64,000 bases of DNA from Streptomyces flaveolus (GCF_014648815.1 NZ_BMRV01000025.1:657-64656), one strand, 5' to 3'. Counted from the stretch's first letter, positions 43,062 through 52,357 are shown. Notes: generated by a model from the sequence alone, not told the origin. Translations and numbers: made by a program.

Positions 43062-43646
43062 GTGGCGCGCGGAGGACAGGGACTGGCTCGGGTCGCCGTC
43101 GTCGTACGGGCGGGGGCGGCGCCGTTGTGGTGGCTGGGCGTACTCGCGGCGGGCATCGGCGTGCTGGTGCCGGGACTGACCGGGCGCCGGATCGGCGTCC
43201 TGGCCGGTGCGGCGCTGTTCATCGTGGCGACGGCCGTGGTGGCGTCCGTGCGCCGCAAGCGGTACACCGCGCTGGCCGGCTCGGCCGCCCGCGCGGGCAA
43301 GCACGACGTGCTCCAGGACCGCGCGGTGACCGTGCGCAACTGGCGCCGGGGTCACCGCTGGTGGCTGCTGCTCGCCTTCCTCGCCGCACTCGGCAGCGCC
43401 TTCGCCGTCCCGGCGGCGGCCGGACTGCTGATGGCGGGCTGCGGCGCCGGGCTGTGGCTGAAGTCCGCCTGGATCGGCCGCCGCGAACAGGCCGGGGACG
43501 CCCTGCTGTGGGTCCGCGTGGACTGGCTCGCCCGCAACGCGGGCCGCCCGGCGGGCAAGACGGTCAAGGCCTACCGCAGCACGGGCATCGCGGCGGGCGA
43601 CGCGGCCCCCGGTGGAGCGAGGCGAAAGACGCCGGCGCTGGTCTGA
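43062..43646 (+). CDS. Hypothetical membrane protein
   Basis: 194 residues from a GTG with GAGGAGG upstream. Two pairs of hydrophobic segments (WWLGVLAAGIGVLVPGL, IGVLAGAALFIVATAVVAS; WWLLLAFLAALGSAFAVPAAAGLLMAG and its continuation). A basic soluble loop separates the pairs and a C-terminal tail follows. No motif known to me. Ends before a strong terminator. Confidence 0.7.
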   Translation: MARGGQGLARVAVVVRAGAAPLWWLGVLAAGIGVLVPGLTGRRIGVLAGAALFIVATAVVASVRRKRYTALAGSAARAGKHDVLQDRAVTVRNWRRGHRWWLLLAFLAALGSAFAVPAAAGLLMAGCGAGLWLKSAWIGRREQAGDALLWVRVDWLARNAGRPAGKTVKAYRSTGIAAGDAAPGGARRKTPALV

Positions 43647-43661
43647 CCGGGGCAGGGAACG

Positions 43662-43688
43662 GGGTGGGGGCGCGCAGCGCCCCCACCC
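43662..43688. terminator. Strong terminator hairpin
   Basis: A perfect 12-bp stem GGGTGGGGGCGC (43662-43673) with its complement (43677-43688) and a 3-nt GCA loop, between the membrane-protein gene and the convergent decarboxylase gene. Confidence 0.8.
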
Positions 43689-43751
43689 AGGGGCTGTGAC
43701 ACCGTGCGGCTCCGCCGCGTGGGCGCGACCGACCACGACGTACGCCGCACC

Positions 43752-45149
43752 TTACGAACCACCCGCACCCCCACGGCGAAGACCGCTCAACGAGCCGGCG
43801 TACTCACCACCCGCCTCGGCCACGATCTCCTCGACGCTCTGGGCTTCCCGCACGGTCGCGAAGGCCACACCCTGGTCCCCGCCCCCGGCGAACCCGTACA
43901 CCCCCGGCCGCGCCAGCGAGTTGTACGCGTAGTGGTGCGCGAAGTAGTACGCCCCCGTGTCCAGCGCCGCCGCGTAGTCCCCCTGCTCCAGCAGCGGCAG
44001 CGCACGCCCCGCCGCCAGCAGGTCCCCCGCGAAGCACGCCGGTCCCGCCACGTCCTGCACCACGTCCGGCCCCTCCTTCGGCAGCCCCTTGCCGTCGTAC
44101 GCGGCGATCCGCAGCGGCCACGCCCCCGGCGCGTACACCGTCCGCGTCGCCACCTGCACGCCCGCGTGCGTCACCGCGACCGGCCGGCCCCCGGCGCTCT
44201 TGGCGTACTCCACGCGGGCCACGACCGTGCCGTGCTTGGCCAGCAGCGACCGCCCGAACTCGGTGACCAGCCCGTACCGCCCGTCGAACAGTCCCGGCAC
44301 CGCCTCGCGCAGCACCCGCGCGTACTGGGCGTACGTCGGTGCCGTCTCGTCGGAGGTGAAGTTCACCGGCAGCCCGCCGCCGATGTCGAGGGTGTCCACC
44401 TGCCGGCGCCCGGCCCGGTCGTTGATCTCCTCGGCGAGCGCGTACGTCTCGGCCACGCCCTCGGCCATCAACGTGAGCGGGATGCCCTGGGAGCCGGTGT
44501 GCGCGTGCAGCCGGGTCAGCCAAGGCCGGTCCAGATACGCCCGCACCACCCACTCGCGCGCCCCCTCGTCGCGCAGCGCCACGCCGAACTTCGAGGTCGC
44601 CGTGGCCGTCGACAGCGCCTCGATGGAGCCCCCTCCGACCTGCGGGTTCACCCTCATGCCGAGCGGGGAGCGGCTCGTCCCCGCCGCCATCAGGGCGTCG
44701 AGGCGCCCCAGCTCCTGCGGGTTGTCCGCGTTGACGGCGATGCCCAGCGCCAGCGCCTCGCGCAGCTCGCCCGGCGTCTTGGCGGGCGAGTCCAGCACCG
44801 TCCGCTCCGCAGGCACCCCCGCGGCCCGCGCCAGGGCCAGCTCACCCGGGCTCGCGACCTCCGCGCCGACGCCCTCCTCGTGCAGCAGCCGCAGCACCGG
44901 GACCAGAGGGCTCGCCTTCACCGCGAACGCGTGCAGCACGGGCGTCCCGGGGGCCGTCACCGCCTCGAACGCGGCCCGCAGCGCCGCCGCCGACTCACGG
45001 ATCCCGGCGACGTCCAGCAGCCCGACGATCGGGGCGTCGGGCCCGAGCAGCCCTTGCTCCACGGCCGCCCGCACCGCCTGGTCCCGCCGCGCGGCCCGCT
45101 CCGCGTCGCTGCCGTCCAGATCACCGCTCGTGCCCACGCCGTCGCTCAC
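43752..45149 (-). CDS. PLP-dependent fold-type III decarboxylase (DAP/Orn/Arg decarboxylase 2 family)
   Basis: 465 residues from the GTG at 45149 with GGAGG upstream; the frame extends upstream without a ribosome site. PLP Lys in HAFAVKASPLVPVLRLLHEEG, then GVGAEVASPGELALA, AHTGSQG, the phosphate loop LDIGGGLPVNF and VTEFGRSLLAKHG. The second-subunit motif CESGD reads CFAGD (in GPACFAGDLLAAG), keeping the Cys but losing the Glu. The final substrate region is AYYFAHHYAYNSLARP. These changes suggest a substrate other than diaminopimelate. It is divergent from the hut operon. Confidence 0.8.
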   Translation of the reverse strand: MSDGVGTSGDLDGSDAERAARRDQAVRAAVEQGLLGPDAPIVGLLDVAGIRESAAALRAAFEAVTAPGTPVLHAFAVKASPLVPVLRLLHEEGVGAEVASPGELALARAAGVPAERTVLDSPAKTPGELREALALGIAVNADNPQELGRLDALMAAGTSRSPLGMRVNPQVGGGSIEALSTATATSKFGVALRDEGAREWVVRAYLDRPWLTRLHAHTGSQGIPLTLMAEGVAETYALAEEINDRAGRRQVDTLDIGGGLPVNFTSDETAPTYAQYARVLREAVPGLFDGRYGLVTEFGRSLLAKHGTVVARVEYAKSAGGRPVAVTHAGVQVATRTVYAPGAWPLRIAAYDGKGLPKEGPDVVQDVAGPACFAGDLLAAGRALPLLEQGDYAAALDTGAYYFAHHYAYNSLARPGVYGFAGGGDQGVAFATVREAQSVEEIVAEAGGEYAGSLSGLRRGGAGGS

Positions 45150-45228
45150 GCGATCCTCCGTCCCTTCGCCGCCTGCCCGGACGTCCAGCCAAACATCCGC
45201 GCCGCGCCCGCGCCGCGACACGGGCGTA

Positions 45229-45267
45229 TTGACTAGTTCTATTCACGAGGCGAGGATATGAATATCC
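45229..45267 (+). promoter_or_regulatory. hut operon promoter with overlapping palindrome
   Basis: TTGACT (45229-45234), a 17-bp spacer and GAGGAT (45252-45257) form a good streptomycete promoter. GGATAT (45254-45259) and ATATCC (45262-45267), separated by GA, make a palindrome that covers the -10 and start region. This is a likely repressor site for histidine-inducible control. Confidence 0.6.
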
Positions 45268-45309
45268 GCAGTAACAATCCGCCGGGAGCAAGCCACCAGG
45301 AGGCAGACC

Positions 45310-47001
45310 ATGTCCGGACCCCGCCCTGTCCGAGCGCCACGCGGTACGCAGCCGAGCGCCCTGGGCTGGCAGCAGGAGGCCGCCCTGCGGATGCTGCAGA
45401 ACAACCTCGACCCCGAGGTCGCCGAGCACCCCGACAAGCTCGTCGTCTACGGCGGCACCGGCAAGGCGGCCCGCGACTGGCGCTCCTTCGACGCCATGGT
45501 CCGCACCCTGAAGACCCTCAAGCAGGACGAGACGATGCTCGTCCAGTCGGGCCGCCCGGTCGGCGTCATGCAGACCCACGAATGGGCCCCGCGCGTCCTC
45601 ATCGCCAACTCCAACCTCGTCGGCGACTGGGCCAACTGGGAGGAGTTCCGCCGTCTGGAGGCCCTCGGCCTGACCATGTACGGGCAGATGACGGCCGGCT
45701 CCTGGATCTACATCGGCACCCAGGGCATCCTCCAGGGCACCTACGAGACCTTCGCCGCCGTCGCCGCGAAGCTGCATTCGATGGGCAAAGGGGTCGGCGG
45801 CACCCTCGCCGGGACCATCACCCTCACCGCCGGCCTCGGCGGCATGGGCGGCGCCCAGCCCCTCGCCGTCACCATGAACGACGGCGTCGCGATCTGCATC
45901 GACTGCGACCCCCGCGCCATCGACCGCCGCATCGAGCACCGGTACCTCGACGTGCGGGCCGACTCCCTCGACCACGCCCTCCACCTGGCCACCGAGGCCC
46001 GCGACCAGCGCAAGCCGCTGTCCATCGGCGTCCTCGGCAACGCCGCCGAGCTGGTGCCGCAGCTCCTCGCCATGGGCGCCCCCATCGACATCGTGACCGA
46101 CCAGACCTCGGCCCACGACCCGCTGGCGTACCTCCCCGTCGGCATCGCCTTCGAGGACATGGCCGACGCCGCCGCCAAGGACCCGGCGGGCTTCACCACC
46201 CGCGCCCGCGAGTCCATGGCCCGGCACGTCGAGGCCATGGTCGGCTTCCAGGACGCCGGCGCCGAGGTCTTCGACTACGGCAACTCCATCCGCGGCGAGG
46301 CCCAGCTCGCCGGATACGACCGGGCCTTCGCCTTCCCCGGCTTCGTCCCCGCCTACATCCGCCCCCTCTTCTGCGAGGGCAAGGGCCCCTTCCGCTGGGC
46401 CGCCCTGTCCGGCGACCCCGCCGACATCGCCAAGACCGACAAGGCGATCCTCGACCTCTTCCCGGAGAACGAGTCGCTGGCCCGCTGGATCAAGATGGCC
46501 GGCGAGCGCGTCCACTTCCAGGGCCTGCCCGCCCGCATCTGCTGGCTCGGCTACGGCGAGCGCGACAAGGCCGGTGAGCGGTTCAACGACATGGTCGCGA
46601 GCGGCGAGCTGGCCGCGCCGATCGTCATCGGCCGCGACCACCTCGACTGCGGCTCCGTCGCCTCCCCCTACCGCGAGACCGAGGCCATGCTCGACGGCTC
46701 CGACGCCATCGCCGACTGGCCGCTGCTCAACGCCATGGTCAACGTGGCCTCCGGCGCCTCCTGGGTCTCCCTGCACCACGGCGGCGGCGTCGGCATGGGC
46801 CGCTCCCTCCACGCCGGGCAGGTCACGGTCGCCGACGGCACCGCCCTGGCCGGCGAGAAGATCCGCCGGGTCCTCACCAACGACCCCGGCATGGGCGTCA
46901 TCCGGCACGTCGACGCCGGATACGACATCGCGGAGTCGGTGGCCGCCGAACGGGACGTGCGGGTGCCGATGCGCGAAGGCCACGAGGGCGGCGCCGCGTG
47001 A
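45310..47001 (+). CDS. hutU: Urocanate hydratase
   Basis: 563 residues with GGAGG upstream. Converts urocanate to imidazolonepropionate using tightly bound NAD as electrophile. Conserved blocks: LVVYGGTGKAARDWRSFDAM, MLVQSGRPVGVMQTHEWAPRVLIANSNLV, GQMTAGSWIYIGTQGILQGTYET, TLTAGLGGMGGAQPLAVTMN, DQTSAHDPLAYLPVG and HHGGGVGMGRSLHAGQV. Full length for the family. First gene of a three-gene overlapping block (hutU, M20 amidohydrolase, hutF) followed closely by hutI. hutH is not in the window. Confidence 0.96.
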   Translation: MSGPRPVRAPRGTQPSALGWQQEAALRMLQNNLDPEVAEHPDKLVVYGGTGKAARDWRSFDAMVRTLKTLKQDETMLVQSGRPVGVMQTHEWAPRVLIANSNLVGDWANWEEFRRLEALGLTMYGQMTAGSWIYIGTQGILQGTYETFAAVAAKLHSMGKGVGGTLAGTITLTAGLGGMGGAQPLAVTMNDGVAICIDCDPRAIDRRIEHRYLDVRADSLDHALHLATEARDQRKPLSIGVLGNAAELVPQLLAMGAPIDIVTDQTSAHDPLAYLPVGIAFEDMADAAAKDPAGFTTRARESMARHVEAMVGFQDAGAEVFDYGNSIRGEAQLAGYDRAFAFPGFVPAYIRPLFCEGKGPFRWAALSGDPADIAKTDKAILDLFPENESLARWIKMAGERVHFQGLPARICWLGYGERDKAGERFNDMVASGELAAPIVIGRDHLDCGSVASPYRETEAMLDGSDAIADWPLLNAMVNVASGASWVSLHHGGGVGMGRSLHAGQVTVADGTALAGEKIRRVLTNDPGMGVIRHVDAGYDIAESVAAERDVRVPMREGHEGGAA

Positions 47002-48215
47002 GCTTCCACAGCATGTGGGCGGAGCTGCTGCCGATCGGCCGCAGCTCCGCCTCCGGCGGCTACCGCCGCTTCGCCTGGACCGGCGCCGACGCCGACTGCC
47101 GGGCCTGGTTCCGGCAGCAGGCGCAGGCACGCGGACTGGCCTACGAGGTCGACCGCAACGGCAACCAGTGGGCGTGGCTCGGCGACCCGGCCGCCGGGAA
47201 CGCCGTCGTCACCGGCTCCCACCTGGACTCCGTCCCCGACGGGGGCGCCTTCGACGGCCCCCTCGGGGTGGTCTCCGCCTTCGCGGCACTGGACGAACTG
47301 CGCGGCAGGGGAGCGCGGATCGCCAGGCCCCTGGGCATCGTCAACTTCGGCGACGAGGAGGGCGCCCGCTTCGGCCTCGCCTGCGTCGGCTCCCGGCTGA
47401 CCTCCGGGGCGCTCACCGTCGAACAGGCCCACCGCCTGACCGACGCCGACGGCATCACGCTGCCCCAGGCCATGGAGACGGCCGGCCACGACCCGGGCAC
47501 CATCGGCCCCGACCCCGAACGCCTCGACCGCATCGGCGCCTTCGTCGAACTCCACGTCGAGCAGGGCCGCGCCCTCGACCTGTCCGGCGACCGGATCGGC
47601 GTCGCCAGCGCCATCTGGCCGCACGGACGCTGGCGGTTCGACTTCCGGGGCGAGGCCAACCACGCCGGCACCACCCGGCTCGCCGACCGGCGCGACCCCA
47701 TGCTCGGCTACGCCGAGACCGTCCTCGCCGCCCGCCGCGAGGCCGAACTCGCAGGTGCCGTCGCCACCTTCGGAAAGATCGCCGTCGAGCCGAACGGCGT
47801 CAACGCCATCCCCTCCCTCGTCCGCGGCTGGCTCGACTCCCGCGCCGCCGACCAGGCGAGCCTGGACACCGTGGTCACCGGCATCGAGAAGGCCGCCCGC
47901 GAGTACGCCGCCGCCCACGGCGTCGACCTCGACGTCGTCCGCGAGTCCTTCACGCCCGTCGTGGAGTTCGACCACGCCCTGCGCGACGAACTCGCCCGCA
48001 TCCTGGGCAGCGACACCGAGCTGAAGGTCCCCGTGCTCGGCACCGGCGCCGGACACGACGCCGGAATCCTCTCCGGACGCGTCCCTACCGCCATGCTGTT
48101 CGTACGCAACCCCACCGGGGTCTCGCACTCCCCGGCCGAATCCGCCACCGAGGACGACTGCGTGGCCGGGGTGAACGCACTCGCCGACGTACTGGAAGGG
48201 CTGGCCCGCACGTGA
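46998..48215 (+). CDS. M20-family amidohydrolase (allantoate amidohydrolase-like) of the hut operon
   Basis: 405 residues from a GTG overlapping hutU's stop. Metal-binding blocks: TGSHLDSVPDGGAFDGPLGV, NFGDEEGARFGLACVGSR, and FVELHVEQGRALDLSGDRIG, as in hydantoinase/carbamoylase and allantoate amidohydrolase enzymes. The dimerisation-domain HNGxTR-type motif reads EANHAGTTRLADRRD. No hutG (arginase-fold) gene is present, while hutF produces N-formylglutamate, which must then be deformylated. This enzyme therefore probably hydrolyses N-formyl-L-glutamate. That assignment rests on operon context. Confidence 0.83.
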   Translation: MSFHSMWAELLPIGRSSASGGYRRFAWTGADADCRAWFRQQAQARGLAYEVDRNGNQWAWLGDPAAGNAVVTGSHLDSVPDGGAFDGPLGVVSAFAALDELRGRGARIARPLGIVNFGDEEGARFGLACVGSRLTSGALTVEQAHRLTDADGITLPQAMETAGHDPGTIGPDPERLDRIGAFVELHVEQGRALDLSGDRIGVASAIWPHGRWRFDFRGEANHAGTTRLADRRDPMLGYAETVLAARREAELAGAVATFGKIAVEPNGVNAIPSLVRGWLDSRAADQASLDTVVTGIEKAAREYAAAHGVDLDVVRESFTPVVEFDHALRDELARILGSDTELKVPVLGTGAGHDAGILSGRVPTAMLFVRNPTGVSHSPAESATEDDCVAGVNALADVLEGLART

Positions 48216-49555
48216 CCCCCACCGCACGGACGTACTGGCTGGAACACGCCTGGCTCGGCACCCACGTCGAGCCGGGCGTCGCCGTGGACGTGCGCGACGG
48301 CCGCGTCGCCGCCGTCCGTACGGACACCCCCACCCCGCCCCCGGGCGCCGAGATCCTGCGCGGACTGACCCTCCCCGGTCTCGCCGACGCCCACAGCCAC
48401 GCCTTCCACCGCGCCCTGCGCGGCACCGTCCAGGTCGGCTCCGGCACCTTCTGGACCTGGCGCGAGGTCATGTACTCCGTCGCCGACCGGCTGACTCCCG
48501 AGACGTACCGCGACCTCGCCCGCGCCGTGTACGCCGAGATGGCCCTGGCCGGCATCACCACCGTCGGCGAGTTCCACTACGTCCACCACGCCCCCGGCGG
48601 CACCCCCTACGCCGACCCCAACGCGATGGGCGAGGCCCTGATCCAGGCCGCCGCCGAAGCCGGCGTCCGCATCACCCTCCTCGACACCTGCTACCTCTCC
48701 GCCGGCTTCGGCGAACCCCCGAACACCCACCAGCTCCGCTTCTCCGACGGGACGGCGGACGCCTGGGCGGAACGCTGTTCGGTTCTCAAGGAACGGGATC
48801 ACGCACGGATCGGGGCGGCGATCCACTCCGTACGGGCCGTGCCCGCCGACCAGTTGGCGACCGTGGCACGCTGGGCCGAGGAACGGCGGGCCCCGCTGCA
48901 CGTGCACCTGTCCGAGCAGACCGCCGAGAACGACGCCTGCCGACGGGCCCACGGATGCACCCCGACCCGGCTCCTCGCCGACCACGGTGTGCTCGGACCC
49001 CGCACCACCGGCGTCCACAACACCCACCTCACCGACGAGGACATCGCCCTGCTCGGCGACAGCCGCACCGGCACCTGCATGTGCCCGACCACGGAACGGG
49101 ACCTCGCCGACGGCATCGGACCCGCACCCGCACTCCAGCGGGCGGGCTCGCCCCTCTCCCTCGGCTCCGACAGCCACGCCGTCGTCGACCTGCTGGAAGA
49201 GGCGCGCGCGATGGAGCTGAACGAGCGGCTGCGCTCGCGCACCCGCGGCCACTGGACCGCCGCCGCCCTGCTGCGCGCGGCCACCGCCGACGGCCACGCC
49301 GCCCTCGGCTGGGACGACGCCGGCCGCATCGAGGCCGGCGTCCGAGCCGACCTCACGACGATCGCGCTGGACTCGGTCAGAACAGCGGGGCCGCTGCCCA
49401 GGCTCGGCGCCGAGACGGCCGTATTCGCGGCGACGGCAGCGGACGTACGGCACACGGTCGTGGGCGGGCGGCACGTCGTACGCGACGGGGCGCACACCCT
49501 CGTCCCCGATGTGCCGCAGGCCCTCGCACGGGCCGTCGAAGCCCTGCGCGCCTGA
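48212..49555 (+). CDS. hutF: Formimidoylglutamate deiminase
   Basis: 447 residues from a GTG overlapping the preceding stop. Amidohydrolase-superfamily fold: metal motif LPGLADAHSHAFHRALRG, the middle ligand in APLHVHLSEQTAENDACRRAHG, and SLGSDSHAVVDLLEEARAMELN. Converts N-formimino-L-glutamate to N-formyl-L-glutamate and ammonia, the deiminase branch of histidine degradation. Family length about 450. This agrees with older biochemical work describing this branch in Streptomyces (recalled, not checked). Confidence 0.93.
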   Translation: MTPTARTYWLEHAWLGTHVEPGVAVDVRDGRVAAVRTDTPTPPPGAEILRGLTLPGLADAHSHAFHRALRGTVQVGSGTFWTWREVMYSVADRLTPETYRDLARAVYAEMALAGITTVGEFHYVHHAPGGTPYADPNAMGEALIQAAAEAGVRITLLDTCYLSAGFGEPPNTHQLRFSDGTADAWAERCSVLKERDHARIGAAIHSVRAVPADQLATVARWAEERRAPLHVHLSEQTAENDACRRAHGCTPTRLLADHGVLGPRTTGVHNTHLTDEDIALLGDSRTGTCMCPTTERDLADGIGPAPALQRAGSPLSLGSDSHAVVDLLEEARAMELNERLRSRTRGHWTAAALLRAATADGHAALGWDDAGRIEAGVRADLTTIALDSVRTAGPLPRLGAETAVFAATAADVRHTVVGGRHVVRDGAHTLVPDVPQALARAVEALRA

Positions 49556-49593
49556 CCACCCGACCCCGCCCCCACGAGGACGTCACGCACACC

Positions 49594-50769
49594 ATGAGCA
49601 GCAGCACCGTCATCACCAACATCGCCACACTCGTCACCAACGACCCCTCCCTCGGCGACGACTCCCCCCTCGGACTGGTCCGGGACGCGGCCGTCGTCAT
49701 CGACGGCGACCGCATCGCGTGGACCGGTGAAGCAAGCAAAGCACCCGCCACTGACAAGCGCGTCGACGCCGGCGGCCGGGCCGTCCTGCCCGGCTTCGTC
49801 GACTCCCACTCCCACCTCCTCTTCGCGGGCGACCGCACCGAGGAGTTCAACGCCCGCATGTCCGGCCGCCCCTACAGCGCCGGCGGCATCCGCACCACCG
49901 TCGCCGCCACCCGCGCCGCGAGCGACGAGGAACTGGAGGCGGGACTCACCCGCTACCTCGCGGAGGCCCTGCGCCAGGGCACCACGACCTTCGAGACCAA
50001 GTCCGGTTACGGCCTGACCACCGCCGACGAGTCCCGCGCCCTGCGCATCGCCGCCCGCCACACCGACGAGGTCACCTACCTCGGCGCCCACGTCGTCGCC
50101 CCCGAACTCGCCGACGACCCGGCCGCCTACGTCGCCCTCGTCACCGGCGAGATGCTCGACGCCTGCGCCCCGCACGCCCGCTGGGTCGACGTGTTCTGCG
50201 AGAAGGGCGCCTTCGACGGCGACCAGGCCCGCGCGATCCTCACCGCCGGCCAGGCCAAGGGCCTGCACCCGCGCATCCACGCCAACCAGCTCTCCTACGG
50301 CCCCGGCGTCCAGCTGGCCGTCGAGCTGGACGCCGCCAGCGCCGACCACTGCACCCACCTCACCGACGCCGACGTGGACGCCCTCGCCCACAGCGACACC
50401 GTCGCGACCCTGCTGCCCGGGGCCGAGTTCTCCACCCGCGCCGAGTGGCCGGACGCCCGACGCCTCATCGACGCCGGCGTCACGGTCGCGCTCTCCACCG
50501 ACTGCAACCCCGGCTCGTCCTTCACGTCCTCCGTCCCCTTCTGCATCGCGCTCGCGGTGCGGGACATGGGGATGACGCCGGACGAGGCGGTCTGGTCGGC
50601 CACCGCGGGCGGTGCGGCGGCCCTGCGCCGCGACGACGTCGGCCGCGTCACTCCGGGCGCGTACGCCGACCTGACCCTCCTCGACGCCCCGAGCCACGTC
50701 CACCTGGCCTACCGGCCCGGCGTGCCGCTGGTCGACGGGGTGTGGCGGCGCGGCGTACGCGTGGTGTGA
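49594..50769 (+). CDS. hutI: Imidazolonepropionase
   Basis: 391 residues. Zinc amidohydrolase opening the imidazolone ring to formiminoglutamate. Motifs: VLPGFVDSHSHLLFAGDRTEEFNARMSG, TFETKSGYGLTTADE, GLHPRIHANQLSYGPGVQLAVE, and VALSTDCNPGSSFTSSVPFC. The 38-nt gap to hutF has GAGGA at a long distance from the ATG, so initiation may depend on coupling. Last gene of the hut operon; the next gene is convergent. Confidence 0.95.
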   Translation: MSSSTVITNIATLVTNDPSLGDDSPLGLVRDAAVVIDGDRIAWTGEASKAPATDKRVDAGGRAVLPGFVDSHSHLLFAGDRTEEFNARMSGRPYSAGGIRTTVAATRAASDEELEAGLTRYLAEALRQGTTTFETKSGYGLTTADESRALRIAARHTDEVTYLGAHVVAPELADDPAAYVALVTGEMLDACAPHARWVDVFCEKGAFDGDQARAILTAGQAKGLHPRIHANQLSYGPGVQLAVELDAASADHCTHLTDADVDALAHSDTVATLLPGAEFSTRAEWPDARRLIDAGVTVALSTDCNPGSSFTSSVPFCIALAVRDMGMTPDEAVWSATAGGAAALRRDDVGRVTPGAYADLTLLDAPSHVHLAYRPGVPLVDGVWRRGVRVV

Positions 50770-50788
50770 CGCCCTCCCCCGGGACCGC

Positions 50789-52357
50789 TCAGGAGCCGGC
50801 GGCCCCGGCACGCCACCGCTGGTTCGTGCGCCCCGCGTCCGTCCCGACGAGGACCACCGACGTTCCCCCGCCCGGCGTCACCGCACGGTCGGGAGCGATG
50901 CCGGGGCGGATCACCCCGCGCCCGTCCACCGAGAAGCGGAGGTTCTGGCCGTTGCGCCCGTCGACCGAGTCGCACAGCCAGATGCCGACGCCCCGGTCGA
51001 CCGAGCCGCGACTGTCCAGGCAGTAGTCGTCGTCGGCGTACGACTGGACCACCCCGCGCCCGGCGTCGACCCGCCACAGCTGGGTGCGGGCGGCGGTGCA
51101 CGCGGCCATGACGACGTCCGCCCCCTTCTCCAGGCCGCCGTCCCGGATGTCCAGGCACTGGCCCGACGCGGCGTTCACCACCTGGGCGTAGGCGCTGCCC
51201 GGTGGCCGGTACGACGGTGCCGGGGCGGCGGGCGAGGGCGTCGGCCGGGCCGTGCGCGAGGGGGCGGCCGGGCTCGCCGTCCGCGTCGGGGACGAGGACG
51301 GGGAGGTCGCCGAGGGGGACGGCGCGGGGGAGGACGGGGGAGCGGGGACGGTCGCCGTCACCGTCACCGGCGGTGGTCCGGCCGGGGGTTCGGAGGTCGC
51401 GTCCGCCGCCGGACGGGACGGGGCGTCGCCCGGGGACAGCAGGAGGAAGAGCAGCGGCGCCAGCGCCACGCCCAGAGCCGCCGAGGCCAGCGCGAAACGG
51501 CGTGCCGGCGCCCGCCCCCCGGGGACCGCGAGGGACGGGACACCGCCCGCCTCGCGCGCCGCGTACGCCGTGCCCGCCCACGGCAGCAGCCCCTCCGCCA
51601 GGGCCGTGCGCGGGGTGTCCCGCAGGGTGCACTGCTCCTCGTACGCGGCCGCGCAGTGTGCGCAGTGCGCCATGTGGGCGTGCAGATCGGCGCTGTCGCG
51701 GGGGCTGTCGGGCCGTACCGACTCCTCGACGAGCCGCCGGAAGTCCACGCAGCGCGGGTCGTCGGAGGCGGCGAGCCGGGACCGCAGACAGGCCTGGGCG
51801 AGCGACTGGAGCGCCGGGTCGGTGCCGTGGACGACGTCCTGCGGGGTGAGGCCGAGCAGCGTGGCGGTGCGGTCGGCCGGCTCCCGGTCCACGAGCCCGT
51901 ACCAGATCAGGCCCCGGGACCGGGACGGCAGGGAGCGGAAGGCGGACAGCATGGGCGGGACCGGAGGGCGGCCGGTGCCCGCCGTGTTCAGTACGAGGAG
52001 CAGGTTCGGGTCGAGTCCGGCGGCCCGCTCGTCGGCCGCCCACCCGGCCGCGACCTCCGCGGTCAGCGTCAGCAGCCGGTGGCGCCACGGTCCGCCGCCG
52101 TCGGTGCCGCGCGCGGCCTGACGCGCCGCCAGGGTGAAGGCCGCGGCAGCCAGTTGGCGTGCCGCGGACTCGCCGGCCGCGCACAGACGGGCGTAGGCGA
52201 GGACCGGCGGCTGGTGCCGCGCCCGCAGCTCCTGGAGCGCCGGATACGCGGTGGGCGTGTCGGTGCGCAGCAGTTCGGTCAGCCGCGCGTCGGACGCGCC
52301 GGTGCGCGCCCCGCCCCCGGCCTGGGCATCGCCGCCGGTCCCGTCGCCCCGAGCCAT
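50789..52357 (-). CDS. Membrane protein: sigma-like N-terminus, zinc finger, TM segment, extracellular ricin-type lectin domain
   Basis: 522 residues from the ATG at 52357. Residues 25-200 are helical and resemble a degenerate sigma-70 protein, with the region 4-like SLPSRSRGLIWYGLVDREPADRTATLLGLTPQDV. A zinc-binding anti-sigma-type HAHMAHCAHCAAAYEE motif follows, then one membrane span (about 298-317, SAALGVALAPLLFLLLSP). A Pro/Ser/Thr-rich stretch of about 80 residues leads to a C-terminal ricin-type beta-trefoil with QCLDIRDGG, TQLWRV and TNQRWR (QxW-type) repeats. Probably a cell-surface glycan sensor linked to cytosolic signalling. Its start lies about 1.1 kb from the start of the sigma factor gene at 53480. 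Confidence 0.78.
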   Translation of the reverse strand: MARGDGTGGDAQAGGGARTGASDARLTELLRTDTPTAYPALQELRARHQPPVLAYARLCAAGESAARQLAAAAFTLAARQAARGTDGGGPWRHRLLTLTAEVAAGWAADERAAGLDPNLLLVLNTAGTGRPPVPPMLSAFRSLPSRSRGLIWYGLVDREPADRTATLLGLTPQDVVHGTDPALQSLAQACLRSRLAASDDPRCVDFRRLVEESVRPDSPRDSADLHAHMAHCAHCAAAYEEQCTLRDTPRTALAEGLLPWAGTAYAAREAGGVPSLAVPGGRAPARRFALASAALGVALAPLLFLLLSPGDAPSRPAADATSEPPAGPPPVTVTATVPAPPSSPAPSPSATSPSSSPTRTASPAAPSRTARPTPSPAAPAPSYRPPGSAYAQVVNAASGQCLDIRDGGLEKGADVVMAACTAARTQLWRVDAGRGVVQSYADDDYCLDSRGSVDRGVGIWLCDSVDGRNGQNLRFSVDGRGVIRPGIAPDRAVTPGGGTSVVLVGTDAGRTNQRWRAGAAGS

